Of a stretch of DNA of 64,000 nucleotides, positions 1 through 8,074 are shown in pieces. The position numbers and the translations under genes are program-made. Under the pieces are notes generated by a model. The model was not told the DNA's origin. It saw only the letters and a list, made by a program, of their open reading frames with translations, and did not search any database. This DNA is from Colwellia psychrerythraea. GTDB taxonomy: Bacteria > Pseudomonadota > Gammaproteobacteria > Enterobacterales > Alteromonadaceae. Position 1 is the stretch's first letter. Each line of letters begins with the position of its first letter. Where the stretch lies: positions 1 through 64,000 of the forward strand of contig NZ_JQEC01000046.1 in NCBI RefSeq assembly GCF_000764185.1. Direction: 5' to 3'.

Positions 1-77
1 GGGCGCGTAGCTCAGCTGGATAGAGTACCTGGCTACGAACCAGGCGGTCGCAGGTTCGACTCCTGCCGCGCCCACCA
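1..77 (+). tRNA. tRNA-Arg (anticodon ACG)
   Basis: The sequence folds as a complete cloverleaf. The acceptor stem GGGCGCG pairs with CGCGCCC, a discriminator A and an encoded CCA end follow, the anticodon stem CCTGG/CCAGG carries the loop CTACGAA with anticodon ACG, and the T arm contains GTTCGAC. After A34-to-inosine editing it would read CGU, CGC and CGA. The window begins on the first base, so the promoter is not visible. An identical copy lies at 240-316. Confidence 0.95.
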
Positions 78-142
78 CTTTCTTCAAGTGATTAAATAAT
101 GAAGAGCAGCTATTGTTAAAGCTGGATAAAATTTTATACTTT

Positions 143-215
143 GGGCGGGTAGTTCAGCTAGATAGATTGTATAATCTGAAGGCTACGAGCAACGTTCGTA
201 TATCGACTAAGTAAC
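143..215 (+). pseudogene. decayed tRNA-Arg relic 1
   Basis: The 5' half (GGGCGGGTAGTTCAGCTAGATAGA) is clearly related to the flanking tRNA-Arg acceptor and D arm, and a GGCTACGA anticodon-loop remnant follows. The anticodon stem, T arm and 3' acceptor strand can no longer pair and no CCA end is present. It lies between two intact identical tRNA genes and looks like a degenerate duplicate. The 3' boundary is approximate. Confidence 0.6.
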
Positions 216-239
216 GATATAAAATATAACTTGAATTAA

Positions 240-316
240 GGGCGCGTAGCTCAGCTGGATAGAGTACCTGGCTACGAACCAGGCGGTCGCAGGTTCGACT
301 CCTGCCGCGCCCACCA
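240..316 (+). tRNA. tRNA-Arg (anticodon ACG), second copy
   Basis: Identical over all 77 bases to the copy at 1-77, including the encoded CCA and the ACG anticodon. A hairpin with a T-run at 344-368 follows closely and probably ends the tRNA transcript. Exact identity beside decayed relatives suggests recent duplication or gene conversion of the working copies. Confidence 0.95.
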
Positions 317-343
317 TTTTTCTACTTCACGTAGATATAAAGC

Positions 344-368
344 AACCTAGCATCCGCTAGGTTTTTTT
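344..368 (+). terminator. rho-independent terminator after the tRNA-Arg genes
   Basis: AACCTAG and CTAGGTT form a short stem around a CATCCG loop and are followed by seven T residues. It lies 28 bases after the CCA of the second tRNA. A similar hairpin without the T-run recurs at 543-564 in the next repeat unit. Confidence 0.8.
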
Positions 369-403
369 ATGCCTGAAATAAGTTGAATAGCCCTTTCACG
401 CTG

Positions 404-516
404 TGGGCATTACTCAGCTAGATTGACTTATCTATCTAGCATGTTGGCTACGACGATTCACTCTGCGATCGCAGATTTCTCTTTCTCTTGTAGGTAGCTG
501 TCTTTCGCGGCCAACA
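404..516 (+). pseudogene. decayed tRNA-Arg relic 2 with insertion
   Basis: GGGCAT..ACTCAGCTAGAT resembles the tRNA-Arg 5' part, and TTGGCTACGA and GATCGCAG resemble the anticodon loop and variable/T region. About 16 extra bases (CTTATCTATCTAGCAT) separate the D arm from the anticodon arm, further extra bases follow the T region, and the acceptor 3' end is mutated to GCGGCCAACA. It cannot form a normal tRNA. Confidence 0.65.
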
Positions 517-542
517 TTTTTATACTTCACGTAGATATAAAC

Positions 543-564
543 AAACCTAGCTTCTGCTAGGTTT
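543..564 (+). terminator. degenerate copy of the tRNA terminator hairpin
   Basis: AAACCTAG pairs with CTAGGTTT around CTTCTG, but the T-run of the copy at 344-368 has become TTTGTTATG. Termination is probably weak. Confidence 0.4.
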
Positions 565-608
565 GTTATGCCTGAAATAACCAGAAGACCTCTTTTGTGT
601 AATGAATA

Positions 609-711
609 CTTTGCTCAGCTGGATAGACTTATCTATCTAGGAAGTTGGCTACGATGGTTCACTGTGCGGTCGCAGATTTCTCTTATAGGCACATGTCTGC
701 CGCGCCCACCA
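609..711 (+). pseudogene. decayed tRNA-Arg relic 3, intact 3' end
   Basis: GCTCAGCTGGATAGA matches the tRNA-Arg D arm exactly, GGCTACGA the anticodon loop and GCGGTCGCAG the variable/T region. The last bases, TCTGCCGCGCCCACCA, are the unaltered 3' acceptor and CCA. As in relic 2, an insert after the D arm (CTTATCTATCTAGGAA) creates a new hairpin with GGATAGA, and extra bases break the T arm. The 5' acceptor strand is lost, so it is not a working tRNA. Confidence 0.65.
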
Positions 712-803
712 ATTTACGCCTGAAAGATAGTTGAATTTAAAATTACATAGGTGAATTCAAATTTAATGTGTGATGAATGTGCTAATTATGAGATAAGCTG
801 AAT

Positions 804-917
804 ATGCTTATGTTTAATAGTAAGCCGACTCTGATAGTTATTGCACTCTTTATAATCTCAACTATTGCAGCTTGTTCTCAGAAAGCCCTTCCAATAAAAT
901 CTATCAAAGTATATTAG
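804..917 (+). CDS. possible 37-residue lipoprotein
   Basis: A short open frame starts at ATG 804 (or the second ATG at 810). It encodes a basic start, a hydrophobic stretch (TLIVIALFIISTIAAC) and a lipobox-like IAAC, giving a mature peptide of about 14 residues beginning C-S-Q-K. This has the form of a minimal type II signal peptide and lipoprotein. There is no strong Shine-Dalgarno sequence (only GAGATAAG about 6 bases upstream), no terminator, and I recognise no family. It could be a chance frame or a remnant of a longer lipoprotein gene. Confidence 0.35.
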   Translation: MLMFNSKPTLIVIALFIISTIAACSQKALPIKSIKVY

Positions 918-1328
918 GTTGAGTAAGTGAAATTGTGAAGGGGGTTGGTCGAATTCTGTACTATTTGGCATAAAAAACGAGTCATTCTTATATGTTTATT
1001 GCTGTTTTAAAATACGGTTTATTAGTTTGACTACTAGTCTCTTCGTATTTATATTCCACATTATGAATGATTCTGATATATCGGTATATTGTATATCATC
1101 TCAATTAATCTTTTTATGATACCCTACATTCATGGTTTTGATAATGTATACAATATTTAAAGTATGCAAAATGATGTGTATATTTCTTCTGTTGTAGTGC
1201 ATATATGCTGTTTTTGGGGTTGACGTATGATTATTTTTATGAAACTAGATAAAATTGTTTGCAAAGTAGCTATTGGAGTGATTATTCTAATTACAAGAAG
1301 TTACAGTGAATTTGAACGAGAATAAATA
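918..1328. other. AT-rich intergenic region upstream of oadG
   Basis: About 410 bases with no convincing coding frame. It contains runs of TATA-like words around 1075-1160 and a TTGACG at 1220-1225 that could be a -35 element for the oad operon, but I see no well-spaced -10 partner. The GAACGAGAA just before 1329 is the likely ribosome binding site of oadG. Confidence 0.5.
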
Positions 1329-1607
1329 ATGGACAATATGCAGCAGCAGTTTTTAGAGGCTGGCACTCTAATGTTAGCGGGAATGGTTTTTGTATTTGTA
1401 TTTTTAAGTATATTAATTATTTTTATTAATACCGTACTGGCAAAACTTGCTATCAAGTTTCCAGATCCTATTGTAGCACCGCCATCTCGTACTAATAGAA
1501 AAAGTAAGAGCCATAATAAACCTCACGGCGATATATCGCCGGCAGTCGTTGCGGCTATTAGCGGCGCCGTCAAACGTTATCGCACACAGCATGGTCAAGA
1601 TAAATAG
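1329..1607 (+). CDS. oadG: oxaloacetate decarboxylase gamma subunit
   Basis: 92 residues with one N-terminal transmembrane helix (about residues 12-35, MLAGMVFVFVFLSILIIFIN). A short basic and proline-rich cytoplasmic part follows and ends in an ISAAVK-like conserved tail (PAVVAAISGAVKRYR), as in OadG. In the family OadG anchors the alpha subunit to the membrane beta subunit and helps assemble the Na+-pumping decarboxylase. The gene is first in a three-gene operon with oadA and oadB, 63 bases apart. Length and order are normal for gammaproteobacteria. Confidence 0.88.
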   Translation: MDNMQQQFLEAGTLMLAGMVFVFVFLSILIIFINTVLAKLAIKFPDPIVAPPSRTNRKSKSHNKPHGDISPAVVAAISGAVKRYRTQHGQDK

Positions 1608-1670
1608 CCTTGACTGCAATTATAACACTTCTTCACATTACAATTAAAAGTTAGATAAAAGGGCGTAAAC

Positions 1671-3449
1671 ATGAGTAAGCCATTAGGTATCACCGAAGTT
1701 GTCTTAAGAGATGGACATCAATCAATTTTAGCCACTAGGTTGCGTTTAGAAGATATGTTGCCTATTGCGGCAACGCTAGATGAAGTTGGCTACTGGTCAA
1801 TTGAGTCTTGGGGTGGTGCTACGTTTGATTCATGTATTCGTTACCTAGGTGAAGATCCTTGGGAGCGAATTCGCGCGCTTAAAAAGGCTATGCCTAACAC
1901 TAAGCAGCAAATGTTATTTCGTGGTCAAAATATTCTCGGTTATCGCCATTATGCGGATGATGTTGTAGAAAAATTTGTTGAACGCGCTCATATTAACGGT
2001 GTTGATGTTTTTCGTATTTTTGATGCAATGAACGATGTCCGTAATTTACAAACTTCAATTAAAGCCGCCGTTAAGGTGGGTGCTCATGCACAGGGAACTT
2101 TGAGCTATACCGAGAGTCCGGTACATACTCTTGAAGGTTGGTTAACTATGGCCAAGCAAATTGAGGATATGGGCGCACACTCATTGTGTATTAAAGATAT
2201 GTCAGGTTTGTTAAAACCATACGATGCAGCTGAATTGATTGGTAAATTAAAAGAAACAGTGTCTTTGCCTATCGCTTTACACTGTCATGCTACAACGGGC
2301 TTAAGTGTTGCTACGCAAATGAAAGCCATTGATAGCGATATTGATGTTATCGATACTTCGATTTCATCAATGAGTATGACATACGGCCATTCACCAACTG
2401 AAACCATTGCTGCTATTGTTGAAGGTGGTCCAAGGGATTCAGGCCTTAATATTGAAAAAATGGCAGAAGTTGCCGCATATTTTCGTGATGTTAGAGAGAA
2501 ATATGCAGAATTTGAAGGCAGTTTGAAAGGTGTTGATGCTCGTATCTTAACGGCACAAGTGCCAGGCGGTATGTTAACTAACATGGAAAACCAATTAAAA
2601 GAGCAGGGTGCAGCAGACAAATTTGATGAAGTGTTAACTGAGATCCCTAAAGTGCGCAAAGATTTAGGCTACATTCCTTTGGTAACACCAACATCACAAA
2701 TTGTTGGTACTCAGGCTGTGCTCAACATCCTTACGGGTGAGCGTTATAAATCTATAACGAAAGAGACCGCAGGTGTATTAAAAGGCGAGTACGGCGCTAC
2801 AGCAGCCCCTGTTGATGCAGAACTACAAGCACGTGTGTTAGATGGCAAAGAAGTCATTACCTGTCGTCCTGCTGACTTGTTAGATCCAGAGGTCGATAAG
2901 CTTACAGAAGAACTACAAGTGTTGGCGAAAGAAAAAAATATCAAGCTAGCCGATGAAAGCATTGATGATGTATTAACTTATGCCTTATTCCCTCAAATTG
3001 GCTTGAAGTTCTTAGAAAATAGAAACAATCCCGCGGCATTTGAACCAATTCCAACCAAAGTAAATAAAGCAAGTAAGGTAGTCAGTGAAGCAAGTATCTC
3101 AACTGCACCTGAAAACTATGCGGTCAGTGTTGATGGCAAAGTTTACAATGTTGTTGTTGCACCGGGTGGTTCTATCGATGAAATAACACACCCAGCAGGT
3201 GATGACGCTATGAAGCAATCCGCTTCAATTTCAGCTGAAGAAACGTTAAATGCACCATTAGCGGGTAATATCTTTAAAGTCATGGTTAATGAAGGCGACC
3301 ATGTGGAAGCGGGGGAAGTCGTTATCATCATGGAAGCAATGAAAATGGAAACTGAGATTCGAGCAGTTACTGCCGGCGAAATTGTATCGTTATTTACCAA
3401 AGAGGGTGACTCTGTTGCCGTTGGTGATGCCTTACTTAGCTTTTCATAG
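1671..3449 (+). CDS. oadA: oxaloacetate decarboxylase alpha subunit
   Basis: 592 residues, full length. The N-terminal carboxyltransferase domain opens with [14 protein letters not shown] and carries the metal and substrate segments KDMSGLL and [10 protein letters not shown] conserved carboxylase domain and a flexible linker follow. The C-terminal biotinyl domain has the canonical EAMKMETE, with the biotin acceptor at Lys558. OadA transfers the carboxyl group of oxaloacetate to biotin, giving pyruvate; OadB then decarboxylates carboxybiotin and pumps Na+. The subunit is cytoplasmic and membrane-associated through OadG. GGGCG upstream is a weak Shine-Dalgarno sequence. oadB follows after 8 bases. 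Confidence 0.95.
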   Translation: MSKPLGITEVVLRDGHQSILATRLRLEDMLPIAATLDEVGYWSIESWGGATFDSCIRYLGEDPWERIRALKKAMPNTKQQMLFRGQNILGYRHYADDVVEKFVERAHINGVDVFRIFDAMNDVRNLQTSIKAAVKVGAHAQGTLSYTESPVHTLEGWLTMAKQIEDMGAHSLCIKDMSGLLKPYDAAELIGKLKETVSLPIALHCHATTGLSVATQMKAIDSDIDVIDTSISSMSMTYGHSPTETIAAIVEGGPRDSGLNIEKMAEVAAYFRDVREKYAEFEGSLKGVDARILTAQVPGGMLTNMENQLKEQGAADKFDEVLTEIPKVRKDLGYIPLVTPTSQIVGTQAVLNILTGERYKSITKETAGVLKGEYGATAAPVDAELQARVLDGKEVITCRPADLLDPEVDKLTEELQVLAKEKNIKLADESIDDVLTYALFPQIGLKFLENRNNPAAFEPIPTKVNKASKVVSEASISTAPENYAVSVDGKVYNVVVAPGGSIDEITHPAGDDAMKQSASISAEETLNAPLAGNIFKVMVNEGDHVEAGEVVIIMEAMKMETEIRAVTAGEIVSLFTKEGDSVAVGDALLSFS

Positions 3450-3457
3450 GAACTCTC

Positions 3458-4591
3458 ATGGATTCATTAAATAAATTATGGCTGTCAACTGGCTTAGCGA
3501 ACTTTGAGCTAGGGCAAGTCGTGATGATGTTGGTAGGCTGTGGTTTACTCTATCTTGCTATAGCCCGAAACTTTGAACCGTTATTATTATTGCCAATGGG
3601 CTTTGGTTCAATATTAACAAATATTCCTGTTGCTGGTTTCTCTGAAGTAGGTGGTTTATTGCATTATATTTACTATGCAGGCATTGATACGGGAATTTTC
3701 CCACTCATTATCTTCATGGGTGTTGGTGCTATGACCGACTTTGGCGCGTTAATTGCAAATCCTAAAACCTTGCTTTTAGGTGCGGCAGCCCAGTTTGGTA
3801 TTTTTGCAACTCTGTTTGGCGCAATTGCCTTAAATTACGTTCCTGGTATTGAATTTACCTTAAAAGATGCTTCTGCTATTGCCATTATTGGTGGCGCAGA
3901 TGGTCCAACGGCTATATTTCTAGCCTCAAAATTAGCACCTGAATTACTAGGCGCTATTGCTGTTGCCGCATATTCATACATGGCGTTGGTACCAATCATT
4001 CAACCACCCATTATGCGAGCATTAACCACTGAAGATGAACGCAAAATTGAAATGGCGCAGTTACGCCCTGTAACTAAAATTGAAAAAATTATTTTTCCAT
4101 TAGGTGTTCTAATGATGACTATCTTCTTTTTACCAGCAGCAACACCATTAGTGGGTATGTTTTGTTTAGGAAACTTAATGCGAGAGTCGGGTGTTGTTGA
4201 TCGCTTAAGTTCCACTGCGCAAAATGAGCTGATTAATATTACCACTATCTTTTTAGGTCTAGGTGTAGGTTCAAAATTAAGTGCTGAAGCATTTTTGAAT
4301 GTTGAAACATTGGGCATTCTTGCGCTAGGTGCAGTCGCCTTCTCTATTGGTACTGCATCAGGGGTTATCATGGCTAAAACGATGAATAAGTTCTCTAAAG
4401 ACCCTATTAATCCATTAATTGGCGCAGCAGGTGTTTCTGCAGTACCTATGGCTGCGAGGGTAGCCAATAAGGTTGGTTTAGAAGCTAATCCACATAACTT
4501 CTTACTAATGCATGCCATGGGACCCAATGTTGCGGGTGTGCTTGGCTCAGCTGTTGCTGCGGGTGTGTTATTAGCCCTAGTTGGTGGTTAA
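3458..4591 (+). CDS. oadB: oxaloacetate decarboxylase beta subunit (Na+ pump)
   Basis: 377 residues of mostly hydrophobic sequence. It carries the conserved family segments [31 protein letters not shown] and [17 protein letters not shown], the last two being the inverted-repeat-like core that binds Na+ and carboxybiotin. The subunit decarboxylates carboxybiotin and exports Na+ across the inner membrane. AGGAACTC just before the ATG is the ribosome binding site. It is the last gene of the operon, with a terminator 37 bases downstream. Confidence 0.95.
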   Translation: MDSLNKLWLSTGLANFELGQVVMMLVGCGLLYLAIARNFEPLLLLPMGFGSILTNIPVAGFSEVGGLLHYIYYAGIDTGIFPLIIFMGVGAMTDFGALIANPKTLLLGAAAQFGIFATLFGAIALNYVPGIEFTLKDASAIAIIGGADGPTAIFLASKLAPELLGAIAVAAYSYMALVPIIQPPIMRALTTEDERKIEMAQLRPVTKIEKIIFPLGVLMMTIFFLPAATPLVGMFCLGNLMRESGVVDRLSSTAQNELINITTIFLGLGVGSKLSAEAFLNVETLGILALGAVAFSIGTASGVIMAKTMNKFSKDPINPLIGAAGVSAVPMAARVANKVGLEANPHNFLLMHAMGPNVAGVLGSAVAAGVLLALVGG

Positions 4592-4627
4592 GTTCTCCGA
4601 GTAAAATAGCCTGTGAAATTATTAAAA

Positions 4628-4651
4628 TACCGAGCTTTGCTCGGTTTTTTG
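4628..4651 (+). terminator. terminator of oadGAB
   Basis: ACCGAGC and GCTCGGT form a stem with a short loop (4629-4645), followed by a run of T residues. It is placed just after oadB. Confidence 0.85.
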
Positions 4652-4752
4652 TTTTATTGCGAAGACAAGTTTAAAACATTACAGACTAGTAAATCTCTAC
4701 GCATCGTCATAAAATAGTACTACTTACAATTTAAGGATTAACTAAGTTAGCC

Positions 4753-5565
4753 ATGAAACTTCCTCTCATTATGCTCAGCGCAATAATAGCGCTTACCGCT
4801 TGTACAAGTTCAAGCACAGGTCGCAAACAAGTGATGTTATTTTCAGAGTCAGAGCTCGATAAAATGGGCGCCGCTTCATTTGAAGATATGAAAAAGCAAA
4901 CACCTATTAGCACAGACAGAGCAACTAACGACTTTGTACAATGTGTTGCCAGCGCCATAACCCAAAATGTAGCGAAATCTGTGCATAAAGGTGATTGGGA
5001 AGTTGTAATTTTCGATTCAGCGCAAGTAAATGCTTTTGCTTTACCCGGTGGTAAAATAGGCGTTTATACGGGTATTTTAAATGTTACTGAAAACCAAGAT
5101 CAGTTAGGTGCTATTATTGGCCATGAAGTTGGTCATGTCATCGAGCATCACTCAAATGAACGTCTATCTGCTAATAAGTTGCAAAGTATGGGTATGTCGG
5201 CGGCAACTGTTGCTGTTGGTATGGCTGATGTAGAAAATAAAGGTATGTGGATGGCAGGGCTAGGTTTAGGGCTGCAATATGGGGTAATTATGCCTTATGG
5301 CCGCGCTCATGAAAGTGAAGCTGATATTGTTGGTCAAGACCTTATGGCTCGCTCCGGTTTTGAACCGAGTGCCAGCATTAAGCTTTGGCAAAATATGGCG
5401 AAACTTAGTAAAGATGCTCCTGCTGAATTTATGTCAACCCATCCATCTAACCAAACACGTATAAAACAATTAACAGAGCATTTACCTGTGTCGATGAAAT
5501 ATTATCAAACGGGTAATAAACCACAATGCCAAAAACCTAGTGTGATTCCAACACCTAAGTCTTAG
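4753..5565 (+). CDS. M48 family zinc metallopeptidase, lipoprotein
   Basis: 270 residues. The N-terminus is a lipoprotein signal peptide with lipobox LTAC (Cys17), so the protein is probably anchored in the envelope. The zinc-protease motif HEVGH (His124, Glu125, His128) and the third-ligand segment HESEAD (about 187-192) are intact. The C-terminal STHPSNQTRI motif is typical of M48 peptidases of the LoiP/YggG type, which act on misfolded envelope proteins. Single gene, ATTTAAGGATTAACTAAG upstream, convergent with pdxH across a shared hairpin. The exact substrate cannot be inferred. Confidence 0.85.
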   Translation: MKLPLIMLSAIIALTACTSSSTGRKQVMLFSESELDKMGAASFEDMKKQTPISTDRATNDFVQCVASAITQNVAKSVHKGDWEVVIFDSAQVNAFALPGGKIGVYTGILNVTENQDQLGAIIGHEVGHVIEHHSNERLSANKLQSMGMSAATVAVGMADVENKGMWMAGLGLGLQYGVIMPYGRAHESEADIVGQDLMARSGFEPSASIKLWQNMAKLSKDAPAEFMSTHPSNQTRIKQLTEHLPVSMKYYQTGNKPQCQKPSVIPTPKS

Positions 5566-5581
5566 CATATCGTCATAAGGT

Positions 5582-5617
5582 TTGGGGAAACGAATTCTTT
5601 CCCCAAGTTTATTTTTC
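5582..5617. terminator. bidirectional terminator between the M48 peptidase gene and pdxH
   Basis: TTGGGGAAA (5582-5590) pairs with TTTCCCCAA (5598-5606) around CGAATTC. T-rich sequence follows on the plus strand and A-rich sequence lies toward the other side. It sits between the convergent stop codons. Confidence 0.75.
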
Positions 5618-6271
5618 TTAAGGGTGTAACTTATGTTGTGCCCACTGTTCGTTTTGTTTTTCAAAGCATATTCTATCATGTAAACGATTGGCTCGACCTT
5701 GCCAAAATTCAATCGCGTGCGGTTTAACGCGCCAGCCGCCCCAAAATTCAGGGAGGGGAACTTCACCTTCGGCGAACTTATCCTGGTAGTGGCTCATTCG
5801 TTCTTTTAGCTCATCATCATGTTTTAGCTTTTGACTCTGCTTAGACGCCCAAGCACCGACTTGACTACCTCTGTCTCTGCTATGAAAGTAATCAGCAGAC
5901 TCTTTCGCTGATATTTTTTCTACCGTACCCTCAATGCGAATTTGTCGTTGCAAAACGTTCCAATGAAACAATAAGGCCACCTTATTATTTTCAATCAGCT
6001 CATTACTTTTACGACTGGCGTAGTTGGTAAAAAAAACAAAACCTTCATCATCGTACCCTTTAAGTAATACCATACGTGAGCTTGGCTGACCATCCGAACT
6101 ACAACTGCTAACAGACATAGCTTCAGGCAGTAATATGCCCGATTTATTGGCATCATTAAACCATTGTTCAAATAATTGCTTAGGAGTGGTGTCGGTGGAT
6201 ATTTCAGGGAGTGGTAAAGCGACGCCTTGACCAAAAGTGAACAGACAACGAAGTTTTTCAAATAACGTCAT
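5618..6271 (-). CDS. pdxH: pyridoxamine 5'-phosphate oxidase
   Basis: 217 residues, the usual length. It contains the family segments SSRMVLLKGYDDEGFVFFTN (FMN and substrate binding), RQIRIEGTVEKIS, SRDRGSQVGAWASKQS and the C-terminal GGWRVKP...EFWQGRANRLHDR. PdxH oxidises pyridoxine or pyridoxamine 5'-phosphate to pyridoxal 5'-phosphate using FMN, in vitamin B6 synthesis and salvage. Cytosolic homodimer. Transcribed alone, convergent with the M48 peptidase gene. Confidence 0.95.
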   Translation of the reverse strand: MTLFEKLRCLFTFGQGVALPLPEISTDTTPKQLFEQWFNDANKSGILLPEAMSVSSCSSDGQPSSRMVLLKGYDDEGFVFFTNYASRKSNELIENNKVALLFHWNVLQRQIRIEGTVEKISAKESADYFHSRDRGSQVGAWASKQSQKLKHDDELKERMSHYQDKFAEGEVPLPEFWGGWRVKPHAIEFWQGRANRLHDRICFEKQNEQWAQHKLHP

Positions 6272-6402
6272 AATATTTAAAAGTGAGTGAGTATGAAATA
6301 GTGCGGTTATTTTATGCTTAAATGATGTTATTGCAAGGTTATAGCTAGCTTATATTTGCTTAAATCCAAGTTATATAAATATGAAGCATAATTTGTCATT
6401 GC

Positions 6403-6615
6403 TTACCAATCCTCACTATCATCAAGTAAGTCTTTGAGGCGCCTCTTTTCCTGTAATTCATCAATACGCTTGCGCGCTAAAAGGTTTTTTTGTGCTTGCT
6501 CTTGGGCTTTTTTTTCAGCTAAAGAAACTCCCTTCAGACTCATGTTATCAGCATGTTCAGTTGAGTTAATATCACTTGAATCTTCAAATAAATTATCGTT
6601 AATATCGCTTACCAT
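6403..6615 (-). CDS. small PA3496-like acidic protein
   Basis: 70 residues. The first half is acidic and low-complexity. The second half is a charged helix, ending RKRIDELQEKRRLKDLLDD, that matches the conserved region of a short gammaproteobacterial family (PA3496-like, listed as a putative envelope-integrity protein). There is no signal peptide or membrane segment. AAAAAAGGTTGGACCC precedes the ATG. The molecular role is unknown to me. Monocistronic, between pdxH and nap. Confidence 0.65.
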   Translation of the reverse strand: MVSDINDNLFEDSSDINSTEHADNMSLKGVSLAEKKAQEQAQKNLLARKRIDELQEKRRLKDLLDDSEDW

Positions 6616-6904
6616 GGGTCCAACCTTTTTTGAAAATTGAGAAGGTATTTCAAAGTATATTGCTTAACATAGGTAAGAAAAGTGCAATTTTCAATGTCAC
6701 TTTACAAAAAAAAACAAAAAATAAAATACAGATCGCATTACATGACTTTTAAAATTTACTGGCTATAAAATCAATAATAATAACTAGTTAACTCTTTGTG
6801 TTTACAGTTTATATAGACTTAGGGAAGTAAACTAATATTGAATGAATATTTCATAATGTGGTTTGAAAGGTTTATTAAAGTTAGAAACTGTTAAGTGTGG
6901 GCAA
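6616..6904. other. AT-rich intergenic region
   Basis: No gene seen. The stretch holds the upstream region of the small gene at 6403-6615 and, at its far end, the nap operon terminator. A-runs near 6705-6725 are the only marked feature. Confidence 0.5.
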
Positions 6905-6934
6905 TAAAAAAAACCAGTGGCTAGCACTGGTTTT
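6905..6934 (-). terminator. terminator of the nap operon
   Basis: AACCAGTG and CACTGGTT form a stem around GCTAG. On the minus strand it is followed by seven T residues. It lies about 30 bases beyond the napC stop. Confidence 0.85.
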
Positions 6935-6965
6935 CATTATTTTAGACTATTGCCAGTAAAGTTAT

Positions 6966-7553
6966 TTACCAACCTTCTACGCCTTTCATGTCAGGTAATT
7001 GATGAGCAATCCCCTTATGACAATCAATACAGGTTTTTTCACCACTGGCTAATGCGGTAGAATGTTGATAAGAAGCACGTTCACTTTGCTCAGTAAAGTC
7101 CATGTAATCGAAGTTATGACAGTTACGACACTCCAAAGAGTCATTAGCCTTTAAGCGATTCCACTCATTTTGTGCTAAACGTTTACGATGCACTAAAAAC
7201 TTCTCTCGAGTATTGATGGTACCGAAAAGAGCGCCCCAAACCTCTTTAGATGCCTGCATTTTACGCGCTATTTTACTGGTCCAGTTATGTGGCACATGAC
7301 AATCAGGACAGGTTGCACGCACACCAGAGCGGTTAGTAAAGTGAATGGTAGTTTTTAACTCTTCATAAACATTGTTTTCCATTTCATGACAGGAAATACA
7401 AAACGCTTCGGTATTGGTCACTTCCAGAGCCGTGTTAAAACCACCCCAGAAAATAATACCAGCAATAAAACCACCGATAACCAATGCACCTAGGCTGTAA
7501 TAACCACTCGGTTTAGTGAGTGTTTTCCAGCCAATTATTAATATATTTTTCAT
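6966..7553 (-). CDS. napC: tetrahaem c-type cytochrome NapC
   Basis: 195 residues of the NapC/NirT family. One N-terminal membrane anchor (about residues 16-40) precedes a periplasmic domain with four CxxCH haem sites: CISCH, CPDCH, CRNCH and CIDCH. NapC takes electrons from membrane quinol and passes them to NapB and NapA. It is the last gene of the nap operon, 8 bases after napB. The DKHKG-type region and C-terminal [13 protein letters not shown] are typical of the family. Confidence 0.93.
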   Translation of the reverse strand: MKNILIIGWKTLTKPSGYYSLGALVIGGFIAGIIFWGGFNTALEVTNTEAFCISCHEMENNVYEELKTTIHFTNRSGVRATCPDCHVPHNWTSKIARKMQASKEVWGALFGTINTREKFLVHRKRLAQNEWNRLKANDSLECRNCHNFDYMDFTEQSERASYQHSTALASGEKTCIDCHKGIAHQLPDMKGVEGW

Positions 7554-7561
7554 GGCTGCTC

Positions 7562-8065
7562 CTAATGCTCTTTAGTGTTAGCTGTTTTTTGTTTCATTAA
7601 GCTATGCATATCAGTGAAGGTGTTTTCAACTAAAGGTTTTGTATCAAGTTGGGTAACATGACACTGGTTACAAAAATAACGACGCGGTGAAATTTCGGCT
7701 AAAAAATTACCATCACGATTCATAAAGTGAGTCACACTTACCATAGGTGCTTGTGATTTCTCTGTACGTTGACGAGAATGACATGACATACATTTATTGT
7801 TATATCTGTTTACCTCATAACTACGGATAGTATGCGGTATCACTGGCGGCTGCATCGGATAATTACGTGCTTTTTTGATATCCTTGTTAACCACTTTCGG
7901 GATAGGGTTTGGTTCTTTTTGCGTATTAATTTTTGTATGGTCGCGTAACGTTGCGACCGTATTTATTTCTGCTTTATCGGCTGCGGTAACGGTAAAAGAC
8001 GTAAATACTGGTGATAAAACTATTGCCATTAAGCCGGCGATTGATGCTAGGTTTAAATTTTTCAT
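7562..8065 (-). CDS. napB: dihaem cytochrome NapB, nitrate reductase small subunit
   Basis: 167 residues with a cleavable Sec signal peptide (about the first 28 residues, ending TVTA-AD). Two CxxCH haem sites are present, CMSCH and CNQCH, with the NapB signatures [13 protein letters not shown] and [11 protein letters not shown]. It relays electrons from NapC to NapA in the periplasm. It lies 9 bases after napA with a good AGGAGAG ribosome binding site. Confidence 0.93.
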   Translation of the reverse strand: MKNLNLASIAGLMAIVLSPVFTSFTVTAADKAEINTVATLRDHTKINTQKEPNPIPKVVNKDIKKARNYPMQPPVIPHTIRSYEVNRYNNKCMSCHSRQRTEKSQAPMVSVTHFMNRDGNFLAEISPRRYFCNQCHVTQLDTKPLVENTFTDMHSLMKQKTANTKEH

Positions 8066-8074
8066 ATCACTCTC

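Larger units (their letters stand above)
320..735 (+). repeat. tandem duplication unit of about 200 bp (tRNA tail, hairpin, tRNA relic)
   Basis: Two consecutive units share the same order: a CTTCACGTAGATATAAA-like spacer, the AACCTAG hairpin, ATGCCTGAAATAA, and then a degenerate tRNA-Arg copy. The first runs from about 320 to 516 and the second from about 517 to 711. A third trace of the CCTGAAA segment follows at about 718. This looks like an old tandem tRNA array that has decayed. Boundaries are approximate. Confidence 0.7.

Noticed and set aside
404-711. Two more tRNA genes in the array.
   Set aside because: Inserted bases break the D-to-anticodon connection and the acceptor strands cannot pair, so I list them as relics.
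1075-1160. TATA-like palindromes upstream of oadG as an operator.
   Set aside because: The region is simply AT-rich; no consistent repeat spacing or known site was found.
4000-4527. Long open frames antisense to oadB and to other well-defined genes.
   Set aside because: They mirror the codon bias of the true genes, lack ribosome binding sites and resemble no protein.
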